From Sphaerisporangium album (GTDB lineage Bacteria > Actinomycetota > Actinomycetes > Streptosporangiales > Streptosporangiaceae): a stretch of DNA of 64,000 nt. This document shows positions 53,280 to 62,828 of this stretch, piece after piece. The position numbers and the translations under genes are program-made. The notes under the pieces are model-generated. The model did no database searches. It was given only the letters and a program-made list of their open reading frames with translations, and had not been told where the DNA came from. Position 1 is the stretch's first letter, and every line of letters begins with the position of its first letter. The stretch lies in NCBI RefSeq assembly GCF_003323745.1, contig NZ_QOIL01000023.1, positions 62,001-126,000 of the forward strand. Reading direction: 5' to 3'.

Positions 53280-55046
53280 GTGGAACAAGCCCCGAAGCCC
53301 CGCACGGGCGGCCCTTCGCCGGCGGGCCGCCGCGGGCGCGTCCGGACGGTGGGCGTGCCCGTCGCGCTCGCCCTGCTCACGGCCGCCGCGCCGCCGGCAC
53401 TCTCGGGCTGCGGGGGCAAGGGCGCCGGAGGCGCGGCCCCCGCCCGCGTGCCCGCGGTCATCAAGGCCTTCGACATCAACCCGGCGCCGCGCGAGCGGGT
53501 CCGGGACGGGGGCACGCTGCGCTGGGGCATCACCGAGTCGCCCACCCAGTGGAACCTCAACCACGTGGACGGCAACCTCGCCGAGGTCAAGAAGGTCATC
53601 GACGCCCTGATGCCCGCCGCCTTCCGCTCCGACGAGAAGGCCACCCCGGTGCCGAACACCGACTACGTCCTGGACGCCCGGGTGATCGCCACCAACCCGC
53701 GCCAGGTGGTGGCCTACCGCCTCAACCCCAAGGCCAGGTGGTCGGACGGCAGGCCGATCACCTGGCAGGACTACCAGGCGCAGTGGAAGGCCCTGAGCGG
53801 CCGCAACCTGGATTTCCACGTCGCGGCGACGACCGGCTACCAGGACATCGGGAGGGTGGAGCGCGGCAGGGACGACCACGAGGTGCTGGTGACCTTCGAC
53901 AACCCGTTCAGCGAGTGGCAGGCGCTGTTCTGGCCGCTGTACCCCAAGTCGACCAACGCGACGCCCGACGCGTTCAACACCGGCTGGCTGAACCGCGTCC
54001 CGGTGACCGCAGGGCCGTTCAGGTTCGGCGGGTTCGACCCCACCGCCAAGACGATCACCATCGTCCGCGACGACCACTGGTGGGGCCCGAGGGCCAAGCT
54101 GGACAAGATCATATACCGGTCGCTGGCCACGGACGCGCTGGTCGGGGCGTTCACCAACGGCGAGCTCGACGTGTTCGACGTCGGCCCTTCCGCTCCCGAC
54201 TACGCCCGGGCCAGGAACGCCAGGGGCGCGGTCATCCGGCAGGCCGCCGGCCCGGACTTCCGGCACTTCACCTTCAACGGCGAGAGCCCGGCCCTCGCCG
54301 ACCCCCGGGTGCGGCAGGCGATCGCCCTCGGTCTCGACCGCTCGGCGATCACCCGGTCCGACCTGCAGGGGCTGGGCTGGGACGGCGCCCTGCTCAACAA
54401 CCACTTCTACATGAACACCCAGGAGGGCTACCGGGACAACGCCGGCGAGCTCGGCAAGTACGACCCGGCCAAGGCCGAGCGCATGCTGGACGCCGCCGGC
54501 TGGCACCGGGCCAGCCCGACCCGCGTCAAGGCCGGCAGGGAGCTCGGCGTGCGGTTCGTGATCCCGTCCGGGCTGCCGCTCAGCAAGGGGGAGGCCGAGC
54601 TGACCCAGGCCATGCTCGGCAAGATCGGCGTCAAGGTGACGATCCAGTCCGTCCCGAGCGACGACTTCTTCGCCAAGTACATCATCCCCGGCAACTTCGA
54701 CATCGCGCCGTTCTCCTACATCGGCACGCCGTTCCCGATCTCCAGCAGCTACGGCACCTACGCCGACGCCACCAAGGGCCCGGGCGGCAAGGTCCAGTGG
54801 AACGCCAACTTCGGCAGGTCCGGCTCCGCCGAGATCGACCTGGCGATGCGGCGGGCGTCCTCCGACCTCAACCCCGAACGGGCGCGGGGCGACGCCAACG
54901 AGGCCGACCGGCTGATCTGGCAGAAGGTCAACGTGCTGCCGCTGTACCAGCGGCCGCAGAACTGGGGGGTCAACTCCGCGCTGGCCAACATCGGCGCCCC
55001 GGGCTTCTACACGCTGAAATACGCCGACATCGGCTTCCTGCGCTGA
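53280..55046 (+). CDS. ABC transporter family 5 substrate-binding lipoprotein
   Basis: A 588-residue extracellular solute-binding protein of the OppA/DppA family, the fourth gene of the importer operon (47 bp after the ATPase). It has a basic N-region, a hydrophobic stretch (VPVALALLTAAAPPALSG) and a lipobox LSGC with the acylated Cys near residue 42. Typical family blocks: GGTLRWGITESPTQWNLNH, YRLNPKARWSDGRPITWQDY, VRQAIALGLDRSAI. It captures peptides or related ligands outside the membrane. GTG 53280 follows GGAGGAG. Confidence 0.93.
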   Translation: MEQAPKPRTGGPSPAGRRGRVRTVGVPVALALLTAAAPPALSGCGGKGAGGAAPARVPAVIKAFDINPAPRERVRDGGTLRWGITESPTQWNLNHVDGNLAEVKKVIDALMPAAFRSDEKATPVPNTDYVLDARVIATNPRQVVAYRLNPKARWSDGRPITWQDYQAQWKALSGRNLDFHVAATTGYQDIGRVERGRDDHEVLVTFDNPFSEWQALFWPLYPKSTNATPDAFNTGWLNRVPVTAGPFRFGGFDPTAKTITIVRDDHWWGPRAKLDKIIYRSLATDALVGAFTNGELDVFDVGPSAPDYARARNARGAVIRQAAGPDFRHFTFNGESPALADPRVRQAIALGLDRSAITRSDLQGLGWDGALLNNHFYMNTQEGYRDNAGELGKYDPAKAERMLDAAGWHRASPTRVKAGRELGVRFVIPSGLPLSKGEAELTQAMLGKIGVKVTIQSVPSDDFFAKYIIPGNFDIAPFSYIGTPFPISSSYGTYADATKGPGGKVQWNANFGRSGSAEIDLAMRRASSDLNPERARGDANEADRLIWQKVNVLPLYQRPQNWGVNSALANIGAPGFYTLKYADIGFLR

Positions 55047-55070
55047 CCTCCAGGCCTCCGGGCGGCGCGG

Positions 55071-56729
55071 CTAGGGCGCGGGCGGAGGCTCGTCCGGGAT
55101 GTCGGCGATGTCGTCCAGCGCGGCGGCCAGCTCGTCGGGGTGGTCGCCGATGCGCTCGGCGATCTCCATCAGCACGTGCAGGACGTCGTGGCGGTCGTGG
55201 CCGAGGTCGAGCAGCCGCTGCGCGGCCTCCCACATCTGCTCGGGATCGCCGTTCCACAGGCGGGTCGCGATCTCCTCGTGCCAGGCCAGATGCTCGGCGA
55301 AGTCCGGCCGGTCGCGCTCGGCGGCGTGGTCGATCTCCAGCAGGACGCGCCGGTCGGCGTCCTCGGCCGGGCGCAGGGACGACAGGTCGACCTCGCCGCG
55401 CGTGCCGTCCAGGAACGGGAAGGCGAACGCGCGCCGCGGCAGGGCCGAGAGATCGCCGTCGGGGAGCAGTCTGCGCACGAGGGAGCGGTCCAGACCGAAC
55501 GTCGTCGGATCGCGGTAGGCCTCGGTGAAGCGGCCCATCGCCTCGTAGACGGCGTCCAGCGTCGCCCGGAGCCCCTCGTCGGGCAGCCCCGTCCTCGGGG
55601 CCGCGAAGCGCACCCAGGACAGCAGGACGTGCGGCATGGCGTCCTGCTCGGCGGGGTCGAGGAGGACCTTGCGCGGCAGCCAGTCCAGCAGGAACGTCTC
55701 GCACTTGGTCGGGCTGACCCGGAGCGGCCGGTTGAAGTCCTGGTCGCAGCCGTAGTCGATGATGTGGTCGGCGCACCGCGAGGCCGCCGAGGGGTCCGAC
55801 AGGTGCTCGGCGGCGTCGGAGGCCAGGAACTCGGCCGCCAGCATCGCCCGCCGGTCGCGGCTGTACGGGGCCTCGCTGAACAGCGGGGCGGGACGCTTGC
55901 GGCCCGGCGGCAGCGCCTTGATGCGGGCCCTGGCGAAGGCGTGGTAGGCGCTGTAGCTGTCGCTGACGACGTTGGTCGACCTGCGGCGGCCCAGGGTCTC
56001 GGCCGTGGCCTTCATCGCGAACTCCAGCAGGGCCCGCGCCTGCTGGGGCTCCAGCTCCTCGAAGCGCAGCATCGGATTGCCCGCCGCCTCGATGCCGGCC
56101 TTCTCCAGCAGCGTGTCCACCTGGGAGGAGACCCAGGCGTCCCGGGCCATGCCGCGCATGTTGTAGTCGACGATCACCACCAGGGCGTGCGGATCCTCGG
56201 CCGGGCCCTGCGGCCCCGCGTCGCCCTTGGGTTCCTGCGCGCCCTCGGCCGCGGCCTCCACGGCCGCCGGAGCGGTGCGCGGGACGCCGCGGTAGGCGAA
56301 GGTGCACACCACGGTGTCCTGGTCGCCGTAGGCGTCCCTGGAGACGTAACAGCCCTGCGGCTTGACCGCCCCGACGCGCTCGGCCCAGCGCGGCCGGGCG
56401 ACGTCCGACTCCATGAGCGCCAGCGCGGCGCCCTCGGCCTTGGCGGCCTGCCGGGCGGTGCCCAGATAGGCCACCGCGACCAGCAGCGTGAGCGCGGCGG
56501 GCGTCCCCGCCTTGGCGGCGTAGTCGACGAGGCCCTCGCCGAGGAACTCCTCGACGTCGCCGCGGCGCAGCCGCCGGCCCCACCAGGCGCCCAGCATGTC
56601 GGAGACCATCAGCTCGGCGTCCAGCGGGCTGCGGACGGCCAGCAGCTCACGCGCCGCCACCAGCATCTCGGCGAAGACGTCGTCCGGCGGCGGGGTCCCC
56701 CTGGGGTCTCGGCGTCGTCGGCGGCTCAC
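55071..56729 (-). CDS. large conserved-looking protein of unknown function
   Basis: A 552-residue soluble acidic protein I do not recognise. The N-terminal half has a helical region (DVFAEMLVAARELLAVRSPL, LGEGLVDYAAKAGTPAALTL) and an insertion of about 20 Ala/Glu/Pro-rich residues. A stretch near residue 270 reads RCADHIIDYGCDQDFNRPLR, then KCETFLLDWLPRKVLLDPAE, and the C-terminus is helical with repeated acidic segments and a Pro end. No Walker, HTH or catalytic motif is evident. GTG 56729, preceded by AAGGTAAGGGG, was chosen over an upstream ATG. Convergent with the importer operon. Confidence 0.75.
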   Translation of the reverse strand: MSRRRRRDPRGTPPPDDVFAEMLVAARELLAVRSPLDAELMVSDMLGAWWGRRLRRGDVEEFLGEGLVDYAAKAGTPAALTLLVAVAYLGTARQAAKAEGAALALMESDVARPRWAERVGAVKPQGCYVSRDAYGDQDTVVCTFAYRGVPRTAPAAVEAAAEGAQEPKGDAGPQGPAEDPHALVVIVDYNMRGMARDAWVSSQVDTLLEKAGIEAAGNPMLRFEELEPQQARALLEFAMKATAETLGRRRSTNVVSDSYSAYHAFARARIKALPPGRKRPAPLFSEAPYSRDRRAMLAAEFLASDAAEHLSDPSAASRCADHIIDYGCDQDFNRPLRVSPTKCETFLLDWLPRKVLLDPAEQDAMPHVLLSWVRFAAPRTGLPDEGLRATLDAVYEAMGRFTEAYRDPTTFGLDRSLVRRLLPDGDLSALPRRAFAFPFLDGTRGEVDLSSLRPAEDADRRVLLEIDHAAERDRPDFAEHLAWHEEIATRLWNGDPEQMWEAAQRLLDLGHDRHDVLHVLMEIAERIGDHPDELAAALDDIADIPDEPPPAP

Positions 56730-56861
56730 GCCCCTTACCTTCTCGCATTCCGGGCCCAAAGGATGCACGGAACGCCGTGTGGTGACCCCGCTGTTACCCG
56801 AAGGCCCCGGTTACGGCACGCCGGGGCGCACGGGAGTGTCACCTCGGGGTCTGGATGGATG

Positions 56862-57227
56862 TCACCCGCGCGGGGCGACGAGCGGCGCCGAGCCCGCGAC
56901 GGCCAGCAGACGCTCGCGGGCGATGCGCTCGACGACGGCCGTGGTGACGTCCACGCCGAGGTGGGCGGCGCACGCCCACACGTCCTCCACGCACCGGTCC
57001 ACCGTCTCGGCGGGGACGGTGACGAACTCGTGGGACAGGCGTTCGCTGACGTGCCCCGGCGGCCCGGCCGCCCGGGACCGGATCTCGCGCGGTCCGGTCG
57101 GTCGCGATTCGGCGGTGGGTCCGGTCTGGCGCGTTGCAAGAGCAGGCATGGGCGGTTTCGCATCCTCCGGTGAGCCGGGGGGCATCCATCCCCCGGACCA
57201 GGCCTCTGAGGGAGCGTGCGTACTCAT
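56862..57227 (-). CDS. three-helix-bundle dimerisation domain protein
   Basis: A 121-residue protein. The N-terminal half is Pro/Gly/Thr rich and probably disordered. The C-terminal ~55 residues (VSERLSHEFVTVPAETVDRC, then VEDVWACAAHLGVDVTTAVV and ERIARERLLAV) match the short helical bundle found in many actinobacterial orphan proteins annotated as a three-helix dimerisation domain. The role is unknown. The start is uncertain; ATG 57227 or ATG 57149 both fit. Confidence 0.6.
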   Translation of the reverse strand: MSTHAPSEAWSGGWMPPGSPEDAKPPMPALATRQTGPTAESRPTGPREIRSRAAGPPGHVSERLSHEFVTVPAETVDRCVEDVWACAAHLGVDVTTAVVERIARERLLAVAGSAPLVAPRG

Positions 57228-57646
57228 TCCATCCTGTATCACGCAGCTGTCAACCCCTTGCGCCGTAAGGGTTACCCGGCACATCCGGCACCACAGACCC
57301 CCTCATCGTGGGAAGCTGGTGCCCAGCGCGTCCGGACCGCGGGCGAGCCCGTGCCGCCCGGCACGGAAACGGTACCGTTCGCTCGACGACGGCGGGGACG
57401 GCGGGAAGGTGACGGCTTGATCGAGCTGGTGGTCTCCCGGCGCGCGACGTGCCGGGGGTCGAGAAAGTGGGCCGATCTCGCTGCACACCGCGGCGCGTTT
57501 TTGACAGGATGCGTTGACCGCATCGCGGCCGGGGCTTCCGTCCGCGCGTGCCCATCACCGATGATGTAGTGCAGTTCTGCGCTACCAATCACAGTTATGG
57601 AGATGTGCCTCGTGGGAGACCCTGGCACGCGACGGAGGTGCCGACC
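57228..57646. other. divergent intergenic region
   Basis: 419 bp between the three-helix gene and the phosphatase gene. A perfect -35-like TTGACA is present at 57501-57506 (plus) and another at 57249-57254 (minus), but neither has a convincing -10 at 16-18 nt. No gene-like ORF is seen. Confidence 0.4.
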
Positions 57647-59743
57647 ATGAGCGCCGAAACCTCCGTGCCCCGTCCCCGGGAGTCGGGTGTGGACATCTCA
57701 GACCCCGCCCTGTTGGAGGGCCTGCTCGCGGAGGCGCCGTTCGCCTTCGCGTTCTTCGACACGTCCGCCAGGTTCCTGAGGGTCAACCAGAGCTTCGCCG
57801 ACCTCAGCGGCGTCGCGTTCGACGAGCACGCCGGGCGCACGGCCTCCGAGCTGCTGTCCGCCGATCTCTCCGCACTGGTCGACGGCGCCCTGCGCAGAGT
57901 CGTCGACGAGCACCGGGCCGTCGCGGGCGGCGACCAGCGCTATCGCGGCATGTCTCCCGCCGGCGAGCTGCGCCACTGGAGCCTCTCGTTCTACCCCGTC
58001 CACGGCGACAAGGGCGCCCTCGCCGGGGTCGCCCTCATCGGCGTGGACGTCACCGAGCGCCAGCGAACCGAGGAGGAACTGCGGCGCAGCGAGGAGCGCT
58101 ACCGCTCGCTGGTCGAGTCCCAGCAGCAGCTCGTGTGGATCACCTCGCCCAACGGCGCCGTCGTCGAGGACGCCCCGCAGTGGCGCGCCATCACCGGCCA
58201 GAGCCTGGAGGAGTACCTCGCCTACGGCTGGCTCGACGCCGTGCATCCCGATGATCGGCCGGCCGCCGACGAGGCGTGGCGCGAGGCCCTGCGCGGGCGC
58301 ACGATGTTCGAGTGGAGCTACCGCGTCCGCACGCGGGCAAGCGGTTACCGCCACTTCGAGGTGCGCGCCGTCCCGATCACCCGTCTCGGCCGCGTCATCG
58401 AGTGGGTCGGCGCCAACAGCGACGTCACCCCGCAGCGCGAGGCCGAAGAGATGCGCGGCCGCCTGACCGACCAGCTCGGCGCCGCCGCCCTGCGCACCGC
58501 CCGGCTCCAGGGCGCCACCGCCCAGCTGGCCGAGGCCCTCACGGTCGAGCAGGTAGTCCAGGTCATCATCGACGTCGGCCGCACCGCGCTGGCCGCCGAC
58601 AGGTCGGCCGTCGCCCTGCTCGACACCGACCGCGCCGCGCTCAAGCTCACCAACAGCGGCGGCCTTCCCGACATGCCGTCCGCCGGCGAGGAGATCCCGC
58701 TCTCGCAGACCAGCGTCATGACCATGGCGGTCAACAGCCGCAGGCCGGTGTTCGCCGAGTCTCCCGAGAGCTTGAAGGCCCAGCTCGTCGAGGCCGGCGC
58801 CGAGGAGTCGGTGATCGCGGGCTTCCTCGCCCACAGCGACGAGCGCGCCTGGGTCGGCCTTCCGCTGCTGGCGGCGGGGCGGGCGCTCGGCGCGCTGCGG
58901 TTCGCCTTCACCCGCCCGTACAAGATCTCCCAGGAGGACGGGGTGTTCCTGGAGGCCCTGGCGGGCCAGTGCGCGCTGGCCGTGGAGCGGGCCACGCTGT
59001 TCGAGCGCGAGCACCGCACGGCCGAGACGCTGCAGCGCAGCCTCCTGCCCGACCGCCTGCCGGTGATCCCCGGGCTGGTGCTGGCCCAGCGGTTCCGCTC
59101 GGGCAGCAGGCACGTCCAGGTCGGCGGCGACTGGTACGACGCCTTCGTGCTCCAGGACGCCCGGGTGGCGGCCGTGGTCGGCGACGTCATGGGCAAGGGC
59201 GTCAAGGCCGCGGCGGGCATGGGCCGCATCCGCAACGCCATGCGGGCCCTGGCGCTCACCAACCCGCCGCCCGCCGCCGTCCTGACCGGTCTTGACAGAG
59301 TGTTCGACGCCACCGAGGAGGAAGAGCAGGTCACCACCCTGGCCTACATGGTCGTCGAACCCGGCACCGGCGAGGGCACCCTCGCCCTGGCCGGTCACCC
59401 GCCGCCCCTGCTGGTATCGCCGCAGGGTAACGCGGTGCTGTCCGACGGAGAGCCCGGCACGCCGCTGGGCTGGCCCGCCGTCCGCAAGCAGTTCCGGTTC
59501 TGCGTCCCGCCGGGGCACACGGCGGTGCTCTACTCCGACGGCCTCGTCGAGAACCGAAAGCGCGGCCTGGACGCCGGGCTGGCGGAGCTTTCGTCGGTCG
59601 TCGCCGAGGCACCCCCTGAAGTCCTAGGAAATCCCCATATGTTGCTTGACTTCCTGGTGGACAGGATGCTGGCGGGGTATGAGCAGGACGATGACGTCAC
59701 GGTGCTCGCCGTCCACGTGCCGGCCGCCACAAAGAGTGACTGA
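57647..59743 (+). CDS. PAS-PAS-GAF-PP2C (SpoIIE-type) serine phosphatase
   Basis: A 698-residue soluble signalling protein. Domains in order: PAS 1 (about 25-140, APFAFAFFDTSARFLRVNQS), PAS 2 with PAC (about 145-270, WITSPNGAVVEDAPQWRAIT), GAF (about 305-460) and a SpoIIE/RsbU PP2C domain (about 480-690) with QRFRSGSRHVQVGGDWYDAF, VGDVMGKGVKAAAGMGRIRN, and the final DDDVTVLAV. The metal-binding Asp residues of GGDWYD, GDVMGKG and DDDVT are present. Such enzymes dephosphorylate anti-anti-sigma factors and so tune sigma activity. GGAGG precedes ATG 57647. The principal sigma gene is next but separated by 235 bp. Confidence 0.95.
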   Translation: MSAETSVPRPRESGVDISDPALLEGLLAEAPFAFAFFDTSARFLRVNQSFADLSGVAFDEHAGRTASELLSADLSALVDGALRRVVDEHRAVAGGDQRYRGMSPAGELRHWSLSFYPVHGDKGALAGVALIGVDVTERQRTEEELRRSEERYRSLVESQQQLVWITSPNGAVVEDAPQWRAITGQSLEEYLAYGWLDAVHPDDRPAADEAWREALRGRTMFEWSYRVRTRASGYRHFEVRAVPITRLGRVIEWVGANSDVTPQREAEEMRGRLTDQLGAAALRTARLQGATAQLAEALTVEQVVQVIIDVGRTALAADRSAVALLDTDRAALKLTNSGGLPDMPSAGEEIPLSQTSVMTMAVNSRRPVFAESPESLKAQLVEAGAEESVIAGFLAHSDERAWVGLPLLAAGRALGALRFAFTRPYKISQEDGVFLEALAGQCALAVERATLFEREHRTAETLQRSLLPDRLPVIPGLVLAQRFRSGSRHVQVGGDWYDAFVLQDARVAAVVGDVMGKGVKAAAGMGRIRNAMRALALTNPPPAAVLTGLDRVFDATEEEEQVTTLAYMVVEPGTGEGTLALAGHPPPLLVSPQGNAVLSDGEPGTPLGWPAVRKQFRFCVPPGHTAVLYSDGLVENRKRGLDAGLAELSSVVAEAPPEVLGNPHMLLDFLVDRMLAGYEQDDDVTVLAVHVPAATKSD

Positions 59744-59978
59744 ATGAAACAGTCATAAGGGTTGCTTTCGGGTATCGGTGACCCGCTTCCGTACGCACTA
59801 CTGTTCCGGTCGGCCTAGGGTGGAAGGCAACCGCTGTGAGGCGGCCGTATGGACTGCGGGGTCATGCCACAATGCTGGGCAGGTACGTCGCGGTTCGCAC
59901 GGCCCACCACGAAAGAAGCAAGCGCCCCTAGCGGGCACCTGGGTCCATTCTCACCATGCGTTCGTTCGAGAGGTGTTC

Positions 59979-61694
59979 GTGTCGCCTGCAAGTTCGACTC
60001 GCTCGAAGCCGTCTGAGCTGAACGAGCCCGTCATTCAGCGGCTCATCGAGCGTGGGCGCTCGCAGGGTTTCCTCGAGTCTGAGGATGTCCGCAAGGCCTT
60101 CGAGGAGGCGGACATCCCGATGTCGCACGCCGCTGTGTTCCTGAGGAACCTCAGCAAAGAGGGTGTGACCGTCGTGGTGACCGCTGCGGACTCGGCTGCG
60201 CCCAAGAGGTCGCGTGGCCCGGCCAAGCGTCGCACAGCCGCCCCCGTCAAGAAGACCAAGACCGCCACCACCGCGGCGGCCAAGGAGCAGCCCGATACCG
60301 TCACGGCCGTGGTGAGCGGTGCCGGGGACGAGGCAGCGGCGCCGGTCGAGAAGCCGGCGGCCAAGAAGCCCGTGGCCAAGAAGGCCGCGCCGGCGAAGAA
60401 GGCCGCGCCCGCCCCTGACGCTCCCGCCAAGGTCGCCACCCCTGCCGCCCTCGCCAAGAAGGCCAAGCCGGAGGTCGCCGTGCCCGCGTCGCCCACGTCC
60501 AAGATCGAAACAAAGCCCAAGGTCTCATCCGACGACGACGAGGAACTCGACATCGAGGGCGACCTCGAGCTTGAGGACTTCGACCTCGACGTCGAGGTGG
60601 AGGCCGACGCCGAGGCCGAGGCCGAGGTGGAGCCCGAGATCGAGGCGGAAGCCGAGGCCGAGACCGAGGTCGAGGTCGAGGAGGAGCCGAAGCCCGGCGT
60701 CGAGGTCCAGAGCGACGACGAGGTCCTGATCCTCTCCGATGACGACGACGACGCCCCCGTGGCGCAGGTCGCCGCCGCCGGCGCCACCGCCGACCCGGTG
60801 AAGGACTACCTGAAGCAGATCGGCAAGGTCCCCCTGCTCAACGCCGAGCAGGAGGTCGAGCTCGCCAAGCGCATCGAGGCCGGCCTGTTCGCCGAGGAGC
60901 AGCTGGCCAACGACGGCGAGCGGCTTCCCGTCGACGTCCGCGCCGAGCTGGAGTGGATCGCCGAGGACGGCCGCCGCGCCAAGAACCACCTGCTGGAGGC
61001 CAACCTCCGCCTCGTGGTCTCGCTGGCCAAGCGCTACACCGGCCGCGGCATGCTGTTCCTGGACCTGATCCAGGAGGGCAACCTGGGCCTGATCCGCGCG
61101 GTCGAGAAGTTCGACTACACCAAGGGCTACAAGTTCTCGACGTACGCCACGTGGTGGATCCGCCAGGCGATCACTCGTGCCATGGCCGACCAGGCGCGGA
61201 CGATCCGCATCCCGGTCCACATGGTCGAAGTGATCAACAAGCTGGCCCGCGTGCAGCGGCAGATGCTCCAGGACCTCGGCCGCGAGCCGACGCCGGAGGA
61301 GCTCGCGCGCGAGCTCGACATGACCCCCGAGAAGGTCGTCGAGGTCCAGAAGTACGGCCGGGAGCCGATCTCCCTGCACACCCCCCTCGGTGAGGAGGGC
61401 GACAGCGAGTTCGGCGACCTCATCGAGGACTCCGAGGCGATCGTCCCCGCCGACGCGGTCAGCTTCACCCTCCTCCAGGAGCAGCTCCACTCCGTTCTCG
61501 ACACGCTGTCGGAGCGCGAGGCGGGCGTGGTGTCCATGCGGTTCGGCCTCACCGACGGCCAGCCCAAGACCCTGGACGAGATCGGCAAGGTCTACGGCGT
61601 GACGCGCGAGCGCATCCGCCAGATCGAGTCCAAGACCATGTCGAAGCTGCGCCACCCGTCGCGTTCCCAGGTCCTGCGCGACTACCTCGACTGA
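59979..61694 (+). CDS. hrdB: principal RNA polymerase sigma factor (HrdB/SigA)
   Basis: A 571-residue group 1 sigma-70. The N-terminal region 1.1-like part ([40 protein letters not shown]) is followed by a Lys/Ala/Pro-rich tract and a long Glu/Asp-rich tract (about 185-265). The conserved core follows: [20 protein letters not shown] (1.2), [20 protein letters not shown] (2.1-2.2), [20 protein letters not shown] (2.3-2.4), region 3, and the 4.2 helix-turn-helix [20 protein letters not shown]. It directs housekeeping transcription. GTG 59979 follows GAGAGG, and the start resembles Streptomyces HrdB. No clear promoter is seen in the 235 bp upstream. Confidence 0.97.
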   Translation: MSPASSTRSKPSELNEPVIQRLIERGRSQGFLESEDVRKAFEEADIPMSHAAVFLRNLSKEGVTVVVTAADSAAPKRSRGPAKRRTAAPVKKTKTATTAAAKEQPDTVTAVVSGAGDEAAAPVEKPAAKKPVAKKAAPAKKAAPAPDAPAKVATPAALAKKAKPEVAVPASPTSKIETKPKVSSDDDEELDIEGDLELEDFDLDVEVEADAEAEAEVEPEIEAEAEAETEVEVEEEPKPGVEVQSDDEVLILSDDDDDAPVAQVAAAGATADPVKDYLKQIGKVPLLNAEQEVELAKRIEAGLFAEEQLANDGERLPVDVRAELEWIAEDGRRAKNHLLEANLRLVVSLAKRYTGRGMLFLDLIQEGNLGLIRAVEKFDYTKGYKFSTYATWWIRQAITRAMADQARTIRIPVHMVEVINKLARVQRQMLQDLGREPTPEELARELDMTPEKVVEVQKYGREPISLHTPLGEEGDSEFGDLIEDSEAIVPADAVSFTLLQEQLHSVLDTLSEREAGVVSMRFGLTDGQPKTLDEIGKVYGVTRERIRQIESKTMSKLRHPSRSQVLRDYLD

Positions 61695-61706
61695 CGCGCT
61701 GTCTCC

Positions 61707-61733
61707 GACCCCCGCCGTCCCGCGGCGGGGGTC
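61707..61733 (+). terminator. hrdB terminator hairpin
   Basis: GACCCCCGCCG (61707-61717) pairs perfectly with 61723-61733 across a 5-nt loop, 13 bp after the hrdB stop. There is no T-tract, as is common in actinomycetes. Confidence 0.65.
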
Positions 61734-61836
61734 GTCGCGCGCCACGGCTTCCCGTCCGGCACGGTCGTAAACGTGTGTAATGAGCCGTTTAACGTGAGCG
61801 TAACGTCGCGGTAGCCGTATGAGCCTTGACGATGCC

Positions 61837-61842
61837 TAGGCT
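61837..61842 (+). promoter_or_regulatory. -10 element of a probable leaderless promoter (gene 61851)
   Basis: TAGGCT lies 8 nt before ATG 61851 without a ribosome site. Several AACGTG/AACGTC repeats lie just upstream (61769-61806). Confidence 0.5.
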
Positions 61843-61850
61843 CACGCGGC

Positions 61851-62822
61851 ATGGGTGTGATCGAAGTGGATCGGGCGCGTGCTCGGGGGCCACGACTGAT
61901 CGCAAGCCGTCCCTGGGCGGACACCGTGCTCGACGACGCGGTGAACGCTCTCGGGCGTGGATATCTGGAACCCGCCATTCCCGCGCTGGTGGCCACCCGG
62001 GGCGAGCCCGAGGTGCGCGCGCTGCGGGTCGAGGCGCTGAGCAGGGCGGCCGTCGGGCTGTCCGGAGGCATCGAGGCGCTCGTCCGGCGAGATCAGGTCA
62101 ATCCCGACCTGTGGCTGTGGCTCGGGCGCACCCGCGTCGAGGAGGCGTGGGCGATCAAGCCCGACGTGCGCGCCCGGGCCGTCCAGGCCGACCGCGTGCG
62201 CATGTTCCACCAGGCCATGGAGTCGGCGCGCGAGCCTCTGTCCGCCGCGGCGCGGCTCAGCCCCGCCGATCCGGTGCCCTGGACGTCCATGCTCTGGCTC
62301 GCCCTCGGCCTGGATCGGCCCAGGGACGAGAAGGACTCCCTCTGGCAGGAGGCCTCGCGCCGCCACCGCACGTTGTACGCCACGCACTACGCCCGGCTCG
62401 TCACGCTGTCCCCCGGCTGGGGCGGTACGAGTCAGGAGATGTTCGACTTCGCCCGCAGGGCCGGCGCGCAGGCCGTCGGCGGCGACCCCCTGTCCGTGCT
62501 GCTTCCGCTGGCGTACTTCGAGCACATCGCGGGGGAGGGCTCGGCGCGCTCGCGCGTGTGGTTCTCCTACGACGTGCAACGGGAGATCACCGCGGCGGCG
62601 GGGCGCTGGCACGGCGAGCGCGGACGCCCGCACCCGAGGGCCGTCGAGGCGCACAACGCGTTCGGCGCGGCGTTCTACCTGGCCGACATGCGGCGGCCGG
62701 CCCGAGGGCACCTGGCCCGCACCTACGGCCGGTTCAGCACCACGCCGTGGTCCTATCTGGGAGATCCCGGCAGGGAATACCACAAGGCGTGCTCGCGGCT
62801 GAATGTGATCACGAACGGGTAA
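61851..62822 (+). CDS. helical (TPR-like) protein of unknown function, DUF4034-like
   Basis: A 323-residue soluble protein made almost wholly of helices, with Ala/Arg-rich repeats. The central part has WTSMLWLALGLDRPRDEKDS and HYARLVTLSPGWGGTSQEMF; the layout resembles DUF4034-type proteins, but this is by general pattern only. No catalytic motif is evident. It probably mediates protein contacts. The transcript appears leaderless. Convergent with the yaaA-type gene at 6 bp. Confidence 0.65.
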   Translation: MGVIEVDRARARGPRLIASRPWADTVLDDAVNALGRGYLEPAIPALVATRGEPEVRALRVEALSRAAVGLSGGIEALVRRDQVNPDLWLWLGRTRVEEAWAIKPDVRARAVQADRVRMFHQAMESAREPLSAAARLSPADPVPWTSMLWLALGLDRPRDEKDSLWQEASRRHRTLYATHYARLVTLSPGWGGTSQEMFDFARRAGAQAVGGDPLSVLLPLAYFEHIAGEGSARSRVWFSYDVQREITAAAGRWHGERGRPHPRAVEAHNAFGAAFYLADMRRPARGHLARTYGRFSTTPWSYLGDPGREYHKACSRLNVITNG

Positions 62823-62828
62823 CCGTCG

